From the NCBI RefSeq assembly GCF_030499535.1, contig NZ_JASTLB010000001.1, forward strand, positions 3,038,001 to 3,102,000: a stretch of 64,000 bases of DNA, read 5' to 3'. Made by a program: the position numbers and the translations under genes. Shown one piece after another: positions 27,023-34,855 of this stretch. This DNA comes from Streptomyces sp. TG1A-8. GTDB lineage: Bacteria; Actinomycetota; Actinomycetes; Streptomycetales; Streptomycetaceae. The notes beneath the pieces were generated by a model, which was given only the letters and a program-made list of their open reading frames with translations, did not search any database and had not been told where the DNA came from. Position 1 is the stretch's first letter; each line of letters begins with the position of its first letter.

Positions 27023-27777
27023 GCAACCGCTCCCCGTACACCCAAGAAAGTCTCGCCTGCCAATGTCCGCGCGTGACCGGGCACTTCGCAGCCCCCGGGA
27101 CACTCCACCGCACCGGCTCCCTCGGTCACCGAGCACCGGGGTGAGTGTCAAGCGATCGCACCGTATCAGCCGCACATAAGGCCCTCAAGGCGCGTTCGGC
27201 CCCGCCCGCTCCGGGTCCCGCGGCCTTGCTCTCTGCAACGCCGTTCAGGGGCCTGCCGATTGCGGGGCGGAGGCCACTGGTGCGGCCGCCTGTGCGCGAG
27301 CGAAGCGGCGGGTGGACGAACACCGCCCGGCACGCACGGCACGGCACGGCACGCCCACGGGTCCTGCACCGGTTGCTCACGCGGGAGCGAACGGTTCAGG
27401 CGCACGGATGGTCCGGGATGGTTCAGGTGAAGGTGCCCGATGCGCGGACCGCTTCACAGTTCGACCGGCCAAACCACGACCGGCCGGGTGACGGCGGGAT
27501 GCCACTGGGTCCGGGACCGGGAGTGTCGTGACATCCAGGACGAGCCTCCCGACTGGCCGCCGGGCCCGGTGCACGCTCCGCACTGGGGCCCGATCCCGCC
27601 CCACAAGGAATTGGTGGGTCCCGAGTATGCCGATGCGTAGGGGAGTTCGCGCTGGCGAAACCGGCAACCGCACCGATAACGTCTGTGCTTCTGATGACCT
27701 TCAGTAGCGCTGACAGGCCACTGTGAAGCGCTGCATTGCGCCCGCGTTGCTCCCGCGTTTGGAGACCGGAGTTACAC
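27023..27777. other. intergenic region between pilus operon and WXG cassette 1
   Basis: 755 bp. It should contain the promoter of the pilus operon (minus) and of the WXG100-like gene (plus). A short CGGCA tandem run lies near 27329-27355. The stretch 27494-27637 looks like a decayed relative of the gene at 29370. No other gene is supported. Confidence 0.5.
27494..27637 (+). pseudogene. possible remnant of the PH-like accessory protein family
   Basis: One frame reads CRDIQDEPPDWPPGPVHAPHWGP and stops soon after. This aligns with RGDIQGELPGWPEGPSFSVRPQ in the 302-residue protein at 29370 (DIQ, then E/D, PxW, GP shared). No start codon or RBS with family sequence is seen upstream and nothing continues downstream. 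It may be a fragment left from duplication of the cassette. The match is short, so confidence is low. Confidence 0.3.
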
Positions 27778-28077
27778 ATGAGTGACCTGCGACTCGAAGA
27801 CACGATCTTCCAGGACCTGAAGAAGACATTCTCATCCATCAGCGACCGCATGGAAGCGACGCGCCGCACGCTCAGCAGTGCAGACGCGTCGGCCGTCGGT
27901 GAGAGCGACCTCGTCGAGGACGTCCAGGACTTCGCTGACGACTGGGCCTACGGCATCAAGCAACTCGGCAAGCACACGCACGGCGCGGTCAAGATGATCA
28001 ACGCGATAGGCGAGTCCTTCGACAGGCTGGACCTGGACCTCCTCGAGTCCCTCAGGAGCAAGAAGAGGGGGAAGTGA
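27778..28077 (+). CDS. WXG100-like small helical protein, cassette 1
   Basis: 99 residues, mostly helical and acidic (MSDLRLEDTIFQDLKKTFSSISDRMEATRR), with a central Asp-Asp-Trp turn (FADDWAYGIKQL) in place of a strict W-x-G. It is of WXG100/ESX length and sits 1 nt before a large protein with a WXG-type head, as do the small partners of LXG-type effectors in other bacteria. No signal peptide, as expected for type VII substrates. The family assignment is by length, helix pattern and context. Confidence 0.65.
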   Translation: MSDLRLEDTIFQDLKKTFSSISDRMEATRRTLSSADASAVGESDLVEDVQDFADDWAYGIKQLGKHTHGAVKMINAIGESFDRLDLDLLESLRSKKRGK

Positions 28078-28078
28078 C

Positions 28079-29356
28079 GTGGAGCAGCGGTCCTTCGCGC
28101 ACATAGGCTGGGACCCCACGCCGGGGAGCGTGGCGGACACCAGGGAGCTGGCCAGGAAACTGGGTGGACTGGCGGGTGAACTGGGCACTGCGGTGAGGGA
28201 GCTGGAACGCATCGAATGCGGTGCGTGGAAGGGGAAGACCGCCGTCGCCTTCGTCGAGTACGTCGGCAAGGACGTCACCCCCCTCCTCCGCAAGAGCCAC
28301 GACTCCTTCGAAAAGGCGTCGCGCGCACTGCACCGCTGGGCGAAGGAACTGCAGGCGTTCCAGGACGAGACCGACCGGCTGGACAAGGCCGCCGGTCAGA
28401 AGCTCGACGCCGAGTCCCAGGCCCGGGCCGAGGCGGGAGGCAAGGGCAGCCAGGAGCTGGGCAAGGCCTCCGGTGCCGTGGACAAGGTCATCAGTGACGT
28501 GCACGACCTCGAGGAGCGGTTCCACAAGGCCGCCCGGGAGATCAGCAAGGAACTGGACAAGGCCGGTGACATCGCACCGGACGAACCCGGGTTCTGGGAC
28601 AAACTCGGCAAGGGAATCGAAAATGCCTGGGATGCCACCGGCGACTGGCTGAAGGATCACGCCGACCTGATCAAACTGGTGGGTGATCTCCTCAGTGACG
28701 TGAGCGGCATCCTCGGCATGCTGGCGATCCTCACTCTTCCCTTCGAGCCTCTGGGAGCGATCTTCGGCGCTGCGGCCCTGCTCACCAGTGGCCTGGCGTT
28801 GCTTTCCCACTCCATCGCCAAGGCGGCGGGGGGCGATGTGAGCTGGATGCAGATGGGATTCGATGCTCTCGGCCTCCTGCCGGGCCTCGGCGCGTTCGGC
28901 AAGGGCGTCAAAGTGGTGGACGAAGGCGTGGCTGCGGCGCGCGCAGCCGGTGAGTTCGGCAAGGGGTTCCAGGGCGCGAAGCTTGCCAGTGGCGCTCGTA
29001 ACCTGTTCGCCACCGGTGATCTGGCGGGGAAGGTGGACGGCGGTCTCGCGCTGCTGGGAAAACGCGTCGTCCTGGGCGGAAAGTACGGCGACATCGGCAT
29101 CATCACCCACGAGAGCGGCGCGATGAACCGCTTGGCCGGACTGGCTGAAGCGGGTTACCACCAAGGCCAAATGATCGGGTCCAAAGGACTCAAGATCGTG
29201 AGCGGGGGAAAGATCGATGTCCATCCTCTGAGCATGAAGGGCATCGCGTTGGATGCCACGCTCAAAGTCCTGCCGAAGACCTTCAGCATTCCGCAGCACA
29301 TCGGAGAAGCGCTCCATCCGGGTGACAGCTTCCACGACGCTGCCACGTCACACTGA
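28079..29356 (+). CDS. putative type VII-secreted polymorphic protein 1
   Basis: 425 residues from the GTG at 28079. Residues about 15-170 form a charged helical head with a WKG turn (ECGAWKGKTA), like the WXG/T7SS secretion-signal domains of actinobacterial polymorphic toxins. A hydrophobic middle follows (LIKLVGDLLSDVSGILGMLAILTLPFEPLGAIFGAAALLTSGLALL), then VSWMQMGFDALGLLPGLGAFGKG. The C-terminal 100 residues differ from those of its paralogue at 35480. No nuclease or ADP-ribosyl motif is recognised in the tail. Secretion and toxicity are inference. Confidence 0.65.
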   Translation: MEQRSFAHIGWDPTPGSVADTRELARKLGGLAGELGTAVRELERIECGAWKGKTAVAFVEYVGKDVTPLLRKSHDSFEKASRALHRWAKELQAFQDETDRLDKAAGQKLDAESQARAEAGGKGSQELGKASGAVDKVISDVHDLEERFHKAAREISKELDKAGDIAPDEPGFWDKLGKGIENAWDATGDWLKDHADLIKLVGDLLSDVSGILGMLAILTLPFEPLGAIFGAAALLTSGLALLSHSIAKAAGGDVSWMQMGFDALGLLPGLGAFGKGVKVVDEGVAAARAAGEFGKGFQGAKLASGARNLFATGDLAGKVDGGLALLGKRVVLGGKYGDIGIITHESGAMNRLAGLAEAGYHQGQMIGSKGLKIVSGGKIDVHPLSMKGIALDATLKVLPKTFSIPQHIGEALHPGDSFHDAATSH

Positions 29357-29369
29357 GAGTACGGAGCAC

Positions 29370-30278
29370 ATGGCGACCTGGACTCCCGAACCGGGTGAGA
29401 CACTCCTCGCCCGGGATGCAATCGTCTTCGCGACCGGCACGGCTTCAAGAGTGGCCGGCATGCGATGGTTCCGTGACGCGCGGCGCGGCGACATCCAGGG
29501 CGAGCTGCCCGGCTGGCCGGAAGGGCCCTCCTTCTCCGTTCGACCGCAGGAGCCGGAACGCCCCGTCCGGCAAGCCGGTCTCTTCGGTCTGCGGGCTCTC
29601 TACGTCGCGGTCGGCGGAGCCCTCGAAGCCCTGGGCGGCACCGGCAGTTTCCTTCCCGGCTCCGGGAACGGGCCGGGGCGCCCGCAGGAGCCGGAGAACG
29701 AGGTGACGGACTTCCCTGTCATGTGGGCCGCGCCCGGCACTGTCGCCCGGACACTTCCCTGGCAGCTCGACCCTGGTCGCTGTCCGGAGAACCTCCGCAC
29801 CCACATCGTCGTGACCGATCGACGCGTGGTCGTCCTCGGTCTTCCGGACGGAGAGCCGCTCCGCGACCGGGTCCTGTGGGAAGCCGAACGGTCGAAGATC
29901 GCGCGTGTCGAGCGGATGCGCTTCAGCGCCGTGGGGGGCGAGGCCAAGGTGTGTTTCACCGACGGCTCCTGGTGCAGGCTCGCGCCGCCGGACCCGAGGG
30001 AGTACTGGTCCGTTCTCCGGCACCTGGTCCACCCCACCGACCTCGTTCCCGTCGATGCCCTGACCCCGCGCCAACGCGCCTACGTGCAGTCGTACGTCGC
30101 GACGGTGAAGGAGGCGGACACCTCCGTCGACCCAGTGATCACTCGCCGCCCCAGTGGGAAGCTACTCATCGAAGTGACGACCACCCAGCCCGTGCGGTCC
30201 GACCTGGGCATCGTGAAGCCGTTCCGGTTCATGGGCCGGTCGGGCGGGCGCGGCGGTTTCGACCCCCACGACCTCTGA
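29370..30278 (+). CDS. PH-like accessory protein, cassette 1
   Basis: 302 residues, ATG after ACGGAGC. There is no signal peptide. The C-terminal half has strand-rich segments (HIVVTDRRVVVLGLP, RMRFSAVGGEAKVCFTDGSWCRLAPPD) suggesting a PH-like fold. The final part, FTDGSWCRL, matches FKDGSWLTL of the 230-residue protein at 37126, so the two are paralogues. It lies 13 nt after the large WXG protein. It could be an immunity or chaperone protein; the sequence does not decide. Confidence 0.65.
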   Translation: MATWTPEPGETLLARDAIVFATGTASRVAGMRWFRDARRGDIQGELPGWPEGPSFSVRPQEPERPVRQAGLFGLRALYVAVGGALEALGGTGSFLPGSGNGPGRPQEPENEVTDFPVMWAAPGTVARTLPWQLDPGRCPENLRTHIVVTDRRVVVLGLPDGEPLRDRVLWEAERSKIARVERMRFSAVGGEAKVCFTDGSWCRLAPPDPREYWSVLRHLVHPTDLVPVDALTPRQRAYVQSYVATVKEADTSVDPVITRRPSGKLLIEVTTTQPVRSDLGIVKPFRFMGRSGGRGGFDPHDL

Positions 30279-30296
30279 TCCGCAGTGGAGCACCGA

Positions 30297-30932
30297 ATGA
30301 CCACCCTCGCCGTGGAAGTGGCGCCCGGGGTCGTGCCGCCCTTCTCCTTCATCGCGCCGAACGGCCTTCACGCACTTCCCGTCGCGTCCTCGCCCCAGGA
30401 ACGCGCCGGCCTTTCCCGGGAATTCGTGCGCGAACTGTATTCCCGTGGCGACGAGACCCTCTGGGAACCTGCCGCGACGTACTATGCCGCGCTTGCCGAG
30501 TACATGGCCGAAAGCGGCTTTGCCTACTCCGCCTTGGGCCTCTTCGCGAGGGACGAAGGAGGGGTGGTGCAGTGCGCTCTCACGGTCGCCGTCGTGGAGA
30601 CCGACCAGACCGACCCGGAGGTCGCGGCCCAGGGCATCCTGGCCGCGTTGTCCACGAATCCCCACAACGACGCCCGCTGGCTGGACCTGCCATGTGGACC
30701 TGCGGTTTCCTGCGTACGTGTCAACGAAGTCACCGTCCAGCCCGAGCTGACCGTCAGCGGCGACCAGGTCGAACTCCTGACGGGCCAGATCCAGGTTCAC
30801 GTTCCCTTCCCGACGGGGCCGTACACGGTGGTCCTCACCCTGGGCACCGCCGCCATGGACTACTGGGCGGAGTTCTGCAACATGATGTACGCCGTGCTCC
30901 GGACGGTGTCGTTCGCCGATCCGGCCCTGTAG
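30297..30932 (+). CDS. Mog1/PsbP-like accessory protein, cassette 1
   Basis: 211 residues from the ATG at 30297 with GGAG 6 nt upstream; a GTG at 30285 is in frame. It shares LPCGPAVSC and the closing strand-helix (VHVPFPTGPYTVVLTLGTAAMDYWAEFCNMMYAVLRTVSF) with the 222-residue protein at 34187, so both belong to one family. The C-terminal pattern resembles the Mog1/PsbP-like (LpqN type) fold. No signal peptide is seen. It ends cassette 1. Confidence 0.65.
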   Translation: MTTLAVEVAPGVVPPFSFIAPNGLHALPVASSPQERAGLSREFVRELYSRGDETLWEPAATYYAALAEYMAESGFAYSALGLFARDEGGVVQCALTVAVVETDQTDPEVAAQGILAALSTNPHNDARWLDLPCGPAVSCVRVNEVTVQPELTVSGDQVELLTGQIQVHVPFPTGPYTVVLTLGTAAMDYWAEFCNMMYAVLRTVSFADPAL

Positions 30933-30959
30933 CCCTGTGCACCCTGCAGCGCCCGTCCC

Positions 30960-31508
30960 TCAACTCTCCACGACGAGCGTACGCGCGATGTGGTCCGCCG
31001 CTGCTTCCAGCACGTCCCCGATGCCTGGCATGGTCCATGACGCGAGGAGCACGACGGCGCTTTCGGTGCCGGTCGGCAGGACGCCGTACGTGAGGGTCTC
31101 CAGCAGGATGCCCGGCCCCTCGCGCGGCGGATCGTCCGCGGCGAAGTTCTGGCGGATCCGTACGGCGGGTCCCGCCGGCAGGTCGTGCCAGCTGATCCGC
31201 GGAGGCCCGAAGTCACGGGCACTGAATCTCTCCGCCACCCAGTCGAGCGTGATCCGGGGCACCACGTCGTCGGGGTGGATCAGGTCGACCTCCAAAAGCG
31301 CCAACGCGCTGTCGAAGCCGTCGGGACAGAGGGCGAAGGCGTACAACGGATCGCGAGCGCGGCTGTCCTCGGTGCGGGAACGCAGTTCCTTGCGCAGGGC
31401 GGCCATGTCGGGCTCGCGACCCGCGGCCTTCCCGCGTTCGCACAGCACCGCGGCGGTGGCCCTGGCCCAAGTCCGTACGTCCTGCGACGGATCCAAGGGG
31501 AGGCGCAC
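30960..31508 (-). CDS. Mog1/PsbP-like accessory protein with lost or non-standard start, cassette 2
   Basis: 182 residues from the GTG at 31508. The same frame continues upstream as IIPVLEYGISCPPDW, which aligns with YRLLVPRDWFRIDL at the N-terminus of the 186-residue paralogue (33630). The natural start is therefore probably further up, about 31553. There the codon is ATC, 7 nt after AAGGAG and just after the stop of the preceding gene (TGAGATC). Either AUC is used, the start has been mutated, or a protein short by 15 residues is made from GTG. The rest of the protein is intact. Confidence 0.6.
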   Translation of the reverse strand: MRLPLDPSQDVRTWARATAAVLCERGKAAGREPDMAALRKELRSRTEDSRARDPLYAFALCPDGFDSALALLEVDLIHPDDVVPRITLDWVAERFSARDFGPPRISWHDLPAGPAVRIRQNFAADDPPREGPGILLETLTYGVLPTGTESAVVLLASWTMPGIGDVLEAAADHIARTLVVES

Positions 31509-31554
31509 CCAGTCCGGTGGGCAGGAGATCCCGTACTCAAGGACAGGGATGATC

Positions 31555-31863
31555 TCAGTGCTCCTTCCAGACGAGCGACCCCGCGATCGCGTCGAAGAGT
31601 TCGGCCATCGCGTCCGCGATCTGCACCAGTGGGCTGGAGAAGGTCAGCAGGAGGTGCATGTCACTGCGCGGGACCGGAAGCTGGTAGTCCACGGTGACGG
31701 AAGGCAGGGCGTAGTCGTCCTCCGCGACCCCCGGTGCCGTGGGGCGGTCCAGCGTGAAGCGGCTCCTCAGGTGGTGGCCGATGACCGGCACGAGTTCCGC
31801 GAGGATGGTGAGCGCCGCCAGAACACCTGACACCCGGTCCGTCGGCTGGTACCGCGAAAACAC
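31555..31863 (-). pseudogene. C-terminal remnant of a Mog1/PsbP-like paralogue beside the IS element
   Basis: 102 codons from a GTG lacking an RBS. Residues 55-99 (YQLPVPRSDMHLLLTFSSPLVQIADAMAELFDAIAGSLVW) align with the C-terminal third of the 186- and 222-residue proteins. The N-terminal half of the family is missing. Only 8 bp separate the GTG from the TA of the IS630 element, and the joined pre-insertion sequence would place this frame about 30 nt after the stop of the 33630 gene. A deletion near the insertion probably removed its 5' part. Confidence 0.6.
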
Positions 31864-31873
31864 TTTAAATTTA

Positions 31874-31899
31874 CTGAACTTGAACTCGTGATGTCGGGT
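31874..31899. repeat. left terminal inverted repeat of the IS630 element
   Basis: Begins CTGAACTTGAACTCGTGATG and continues TCGGGT. Twenty-two of 26 positions match the right end in reverse complement. Confidence 0.85.
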
Positions 31900-31919
31900 T
31901 CATCGCGGGCTGACGTGCG

Positions 31920-32420
31920 TCAGATGTGGGCCCTGACTTGCCGCACTGGATGTCCGAGTGCGTCCCCGATGGCGGTCAGTTCCTCGTCGCTGAACCAGGC
32001 GCGCTCGGGGTTCCAGATGGCGATCTCGAATCGAGCAAAGCCACAGGGCCAGTCGTAGTCCAGTGCGTCCAGCGAGGTCGCGGTGCCGCAGCAGGGGACC
32101 ACCACGGCGAGGGTTGCGAAGCCGTCGTCGCAGTGGGCTTCGAGTAGGTCGCCCCACCACTCGGTGTCGATCGACGCGCCGCAGTGGGGACAACCGATCT
32201 TCTGCAGATTCTGACCACAGTCGACAACGGTGAGTGTGTCGTGCCAGGTGACGTCAATCTCGACGTCGACGCCGCCGGGGAGCCCGGGGGCCAGGTCCTC
32301 CACAATCGACGCAGTGCGGTCAGCCGCGGCCTGCTCAGGCTGCCACTGCGGGTCGGTCGGAATGACAGAGAGGACGTCGTCGCTCATGGGCTCACTCGAT
32401 TCGTCGGGCGGGAACCTCAT
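31920..32420 (-). CDS. passenger protein of unknown function inside the IS element
   Basis: 166 residues from the ATG at 32420; an internal ATG at 32387 (MSDDVLSVIP) is an alternative start. CPHC near residue 79 and a later CC pair (VVVPCCGTATS) suggest a small zinc-ribbon-like metal site. The other part contains WHDTLTVVDCGQNLQKIGC and WPCGFARFEIAIWNPERAWFSDEELTAIGDALGH. No transposition motif or known antitoxin/resistance family was recognised. It is transcribed in the same direction as the transposase. Confidence 0.65.
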   Translation of the reverse strand: MRFPPDESSEPMSDDVLSVIPTDPQWQPEQAAADRTASIVEDLAPGLPGGVDVEIDVTWHDTLTVVDCGQNLQKIGCPHCGASIDTEWWGDLLEAHCDDGFATLAVVVPCCGTATSLDALDYDWPCGFARFEIAIWNPERAWFSDEELTAIGDALGHPVRQVRAHI

Positions 32421-32473
32421 CCAGGCGACGCGATGCTACTGATCGCGCGTGCGGGTGGCAGGTTCCCAGCCGG

Positions 32474-33537
32474 TCACGCGTCGAGTGCCAGGCCGGTGCC
32501 GGTGAGACAGCCGTCGAGCAGCTGGGGCCGATACTGCAGCATCTTGAGCTTGCGTTTCACGGTCCGGGTGATCTGCCCCAGGGCGGCGGCGGCGAGGTTG
32601 CCGAGGTCGTGCTTGACCAAGGACCACACGCCTTCCTGCGGGTTCAGGTCCGGGGCGTAGGCAGGTAGCTGGAACACTGTGAGCCAGTCGGTGTTCGCCG
32701 CGAAGAACTCGCGCAGATCTGCGGTCAGGTGAATGCGGACGTTGTCCCAGACCAGCACGATCGGACCACCCAGCTGGATCCGGGCGCGGACCAGCAGGTC
32801 ACGAAAGTCCCGCGAGCCGAAGCCCTTGGGCTGGTTCTTGCGTCCGCGGTATTCGCGAACTGCGTAGATCAGCCGCGACCGCTCACCCACCTTGTAGCAA
32901 GTCATGCCCACCATGGACACCCGGCCCGAACCTCGGCCCCTGACGCGCACCACCGGGGTCTGGCCGACTCGGCCCCAGGTCCTGGCACGCGGCGGCGTAA
33001 GCGACTGGCCGGCCTCGTCTTCGAAGACGATCCAGCCGTTGCACGCTGCCGCGGTGCTCTTACCCGCGGCCACACCTCTTTCTTCCACAGCTCCACCGCG
33101 TCATCGTCACGCTCGATCGCGCGGCGAGCGGGCTGCTGCCACGACCAGCCGTGACGCTTGAGCAGTCGCCACGTGCCCTCCACCGTGTACGAGATACGGA
33201 AGAGCCGACCGATCAGCTTCTTGACCCGAGCCAGGGTCCACCGCTGGTCAGCCCAGCCGTGCGCGAGCGGTCCACGCTCCAACTCCCCCGCCAACCTGGC
33301 GACCTGGGCAGCACTGAGCCTCGGACGACCAGGCGACCCCTTCGAGGCGACACCAGCCGCTCCACCCTCACGCCACTGCCGCCGCCACCGTTCCACCGAT
33401 CTTTCAGACACCCGCAGAGCGGCGGCGATGTCCTTGTTCCTGTCCCCGGCTTCAAACCGAGCCACCGCATCCAGCCGCACTCGCTCCCGGGCTGCCCTCT
33501 CGGCGTCGGTCAAGCCGCCACCCTGCGCGTACCTCAC
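32474..33537 (-). pseudogene. IS630-family transposase, frameshifted (or -1 frameshift product)
   Basis: The first frame, from GTG 33537 (VRYAQGGGLTDAERAARERV), holds the helix-turn-helix part (IAAALRVSERSVERWRRQWRE) to ELWKKEVWPRV near 33063. The DDE catalytic part continues in the -1 frame: WIVFEDEAGQ, IVLVWDNVRIHL and PDLNPQEGVWSLVKHDL hold the three acidic residues. The join WPRV/KSTAAACN needs one base more than is present. No classical slippery heptamer is seen at the join, so a one-base deletion is more likely than programmed frameshifting. Confidence 0.8.
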
Positions 33538-33581
33538 AGGGACAGCAGTACAGCGCAGCGGGCTCAACTCTCAGCCGAACG

Positions 33582-33607
33582 ACCCGACATCACCCAATCA
33601 AGTTCAG
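33582..33607. repeat. right terminal inverted repeat of the IS630 element
   Basis: Reverse complement begins CTGAACTTGATTGGGTGATG and continues TCGGGT, pairing with 31874-31899. A TA follows at 33608-33609. Confidence 0.85.
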
Positions 33608-33629
33608 TAGCCGAATGAGTGAATGTGGC

Positions 33630-34190
33630 TCAGACGATCCAGCGCAGGGACTCCGCGATGGACTCGCAGAGCCGGTGCATCGGACCCGCCATTCCGCTGA
33701 CCGGCACCGCGAAGGCGAGGACCAGATAGCCAGCGTCGCCGGGCATCTGCACGTACACGTCCATGGTGGTGCCGGTGCGGACCCGCACCGCCTCGCCCGC
33801 TGGAAGGGGCAGCACCGACACCTCGACCGCGTCTGCATGCTGCCGCTCTCCCGCCTCGAACGACTCTTGAAGGTCACGAGGCGTCAGGGACCCGGTCCGG
33901 GGGATCAGGGAGACGATGAGTGAAGCTGGCAGGACGCCGCCCCCCACCTCGGACCTCAGGAAGAATTCCAGCGCGCCGTTCCTGATCCCCGCCTCTGCGG
34001 TGTTGCGCAGGGCCGCCCAGGCGTCCTGCTTGACCTCGGCCGGAACGTTCTTGCCCTCGGCCTGGTGGTCCACAAAGGTCTTCAGCTGGGCGCGCCACCC
34101 CCGTCGGCCAAGGTCGATCCGGAACCAGTCCCGGGGTACCAGAAGCCGGTAGTCCTTGGGGAGTGCCGTGGACTCGTGTTTCGTGGTCAT
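33630..34190 (-). CDS. Mog1/PsbP-like accessory protein, cassette 2 (second copy)
   Basis: 186 residues, ATG at 34190 overlapping the upstream stop as ATGA. The N-terminal DYRLLVPRDWFRIDL and C-terminal VDVYVQMP-like strand plus amphipathic helix (MHRLCESIAESLRWIV) define the family with the proteins at 30960 and 31555. No signal peptide or membrane segment. It is the last intact gene before the IS630 insertion. Confidence 0.65.
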   Translation of the reverse strand: MTTKHESTALPKDYRLLVPRDWFRIDLGRRGWRAQLKTFVDHQAEGKNVPAEVKQDAWAALRNTAEAGIRNGALEFFLRSEVGGGVLPASLIVSLIPRTGSLTPRDLQESFEAGERQHADAVEVSVLPLPAGEAVRVRTGTTMDVYVQMPGDAGYLVLAFAVPVSGMAGPMHRLCESIAESLRWIV

Positions 34191-34855
34191 CCGGGCATCA
34201 CTGTCAGCTTGCCCGACTCGCCGAACAAGCGAACGCTCTTCACGACACCGGCGAACATGGCTGAGAAGACGTCCCAGCCCCGAGGCGTGGGAGTGCCCAT
34301 CTCCATCACCAGAACCGTTCCGTTGCTCAGGGGTATCTGCACCTGAATGAAGGACGTCACGACGGGCTCGTCGGTCCCCGAGACTGTGAGGTTGCCGGGC
34401 AGACTCGTCGTCCGGGTGCCGATGCAGGAAACGGCAGGGCCGCAAGGCAGCTCGATTTCGCTGACCTGCCCCAGGCCGAGGTGACGCATCGTTGAGCCCA
34501 GGAAGCCCGCAGGGTGAGATCCGGCCCGCTCATCCAGGTCGATCATGCTCACCGTCACCGTCGCCGTGCAGCGCTCCCCGTCCACCTCGGTCAGCACGAA
34601 GCCTGAATACTGGATCCCGGCTTCCATGAAGGAGTCGTAATGCGCGGCGACCATGACCGCCCACTCCAACTGCACCTCAAAGGTGGCCTCCGGCATCACC
34701 GCACGGGCCAGACCGACGAGCTGCTCGGCGGTTTCGTCGAGGTCCTCCGCGTCCATCGGAATTTCGAAGAACCCCTCAGGCATGATCCATCGAACGTCGA
34801 TTCCCGGTCCACCGATCGAGCCCCGAGTATTTTCTTCAATCGCTGTCGTGCTCAC
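34187..34855 (-). CDS. Mog1/PsbP-like accessory protein, cassette 2 (first copy)
   Basis: 222 residues from the GTG at 34855 (GTGA overlap). It shares ELPCGPAVSC, LTVSGTDEP and the closing IQVQIPLSNGTVLVMEMGTPTPRGWDVFSAMFAGVVKSVRLF with the 211-residue protein of cassette 1 (30297). These two are each other's closest relatives in the window. A soluble protein is predicted. Position between a membrane protein and another family member suggests a multi-subunit or chaperone role, not proven. Confidence 0.65.
   Translation of the reverse strand: MSTTAIEENTRGSIGGPGIDVRWIMPEGFFEIPMDAEDLDETAEQLVGLARAVMPEATFEVQLEWAVMVAAHYDSFMEAGIQYSGFVLTEVDGERCTATVTVSMIDLDERAGSHPAGFLGSTMRHLGLGQVSEIELPCGPAVSCIGTRTTSLPGNLTVSGTDEPVVTSFIQVQIPLSNGTVLVMEMGTPTPRGWDVFSAMFAGVVKSVRLFGESGKLTVMPG

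Larger units (their letters stand above)
31874..33607 (-). mobile_element. IS630-family element with passenger gene
   Basis: 1,734 bp bounded by 26-bp imperfect inverted repeats (CTGAACTTGA-nnnn-GTGATGTCGGGT at both ends) and flanked by TA on each side (31872-31873 and 33608-33609), the target duplication of IS630/Tc1-type elements. It carries a frameshifted DDE transposase and, unusually, a second gene of 166 codons between the transposase and the left end. It sits inside WXG cassette 2 next to a truncated gene. Confidence 0.85.

Noticed and set aside
27166..27531. short open frames in the 27.0-27.8 kb gap
   Set aside because: No RBS, no family pattern and Arg/Pro-rich composition. Only the short match to the 302-aa protein was kept, as a possible remnant.
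33040..33100. programmed -1 frameshift in the IS630 transposase
   Set aside because: Considered, but no slippery heptamer is visible at the join. Recorded as a probable deletion.
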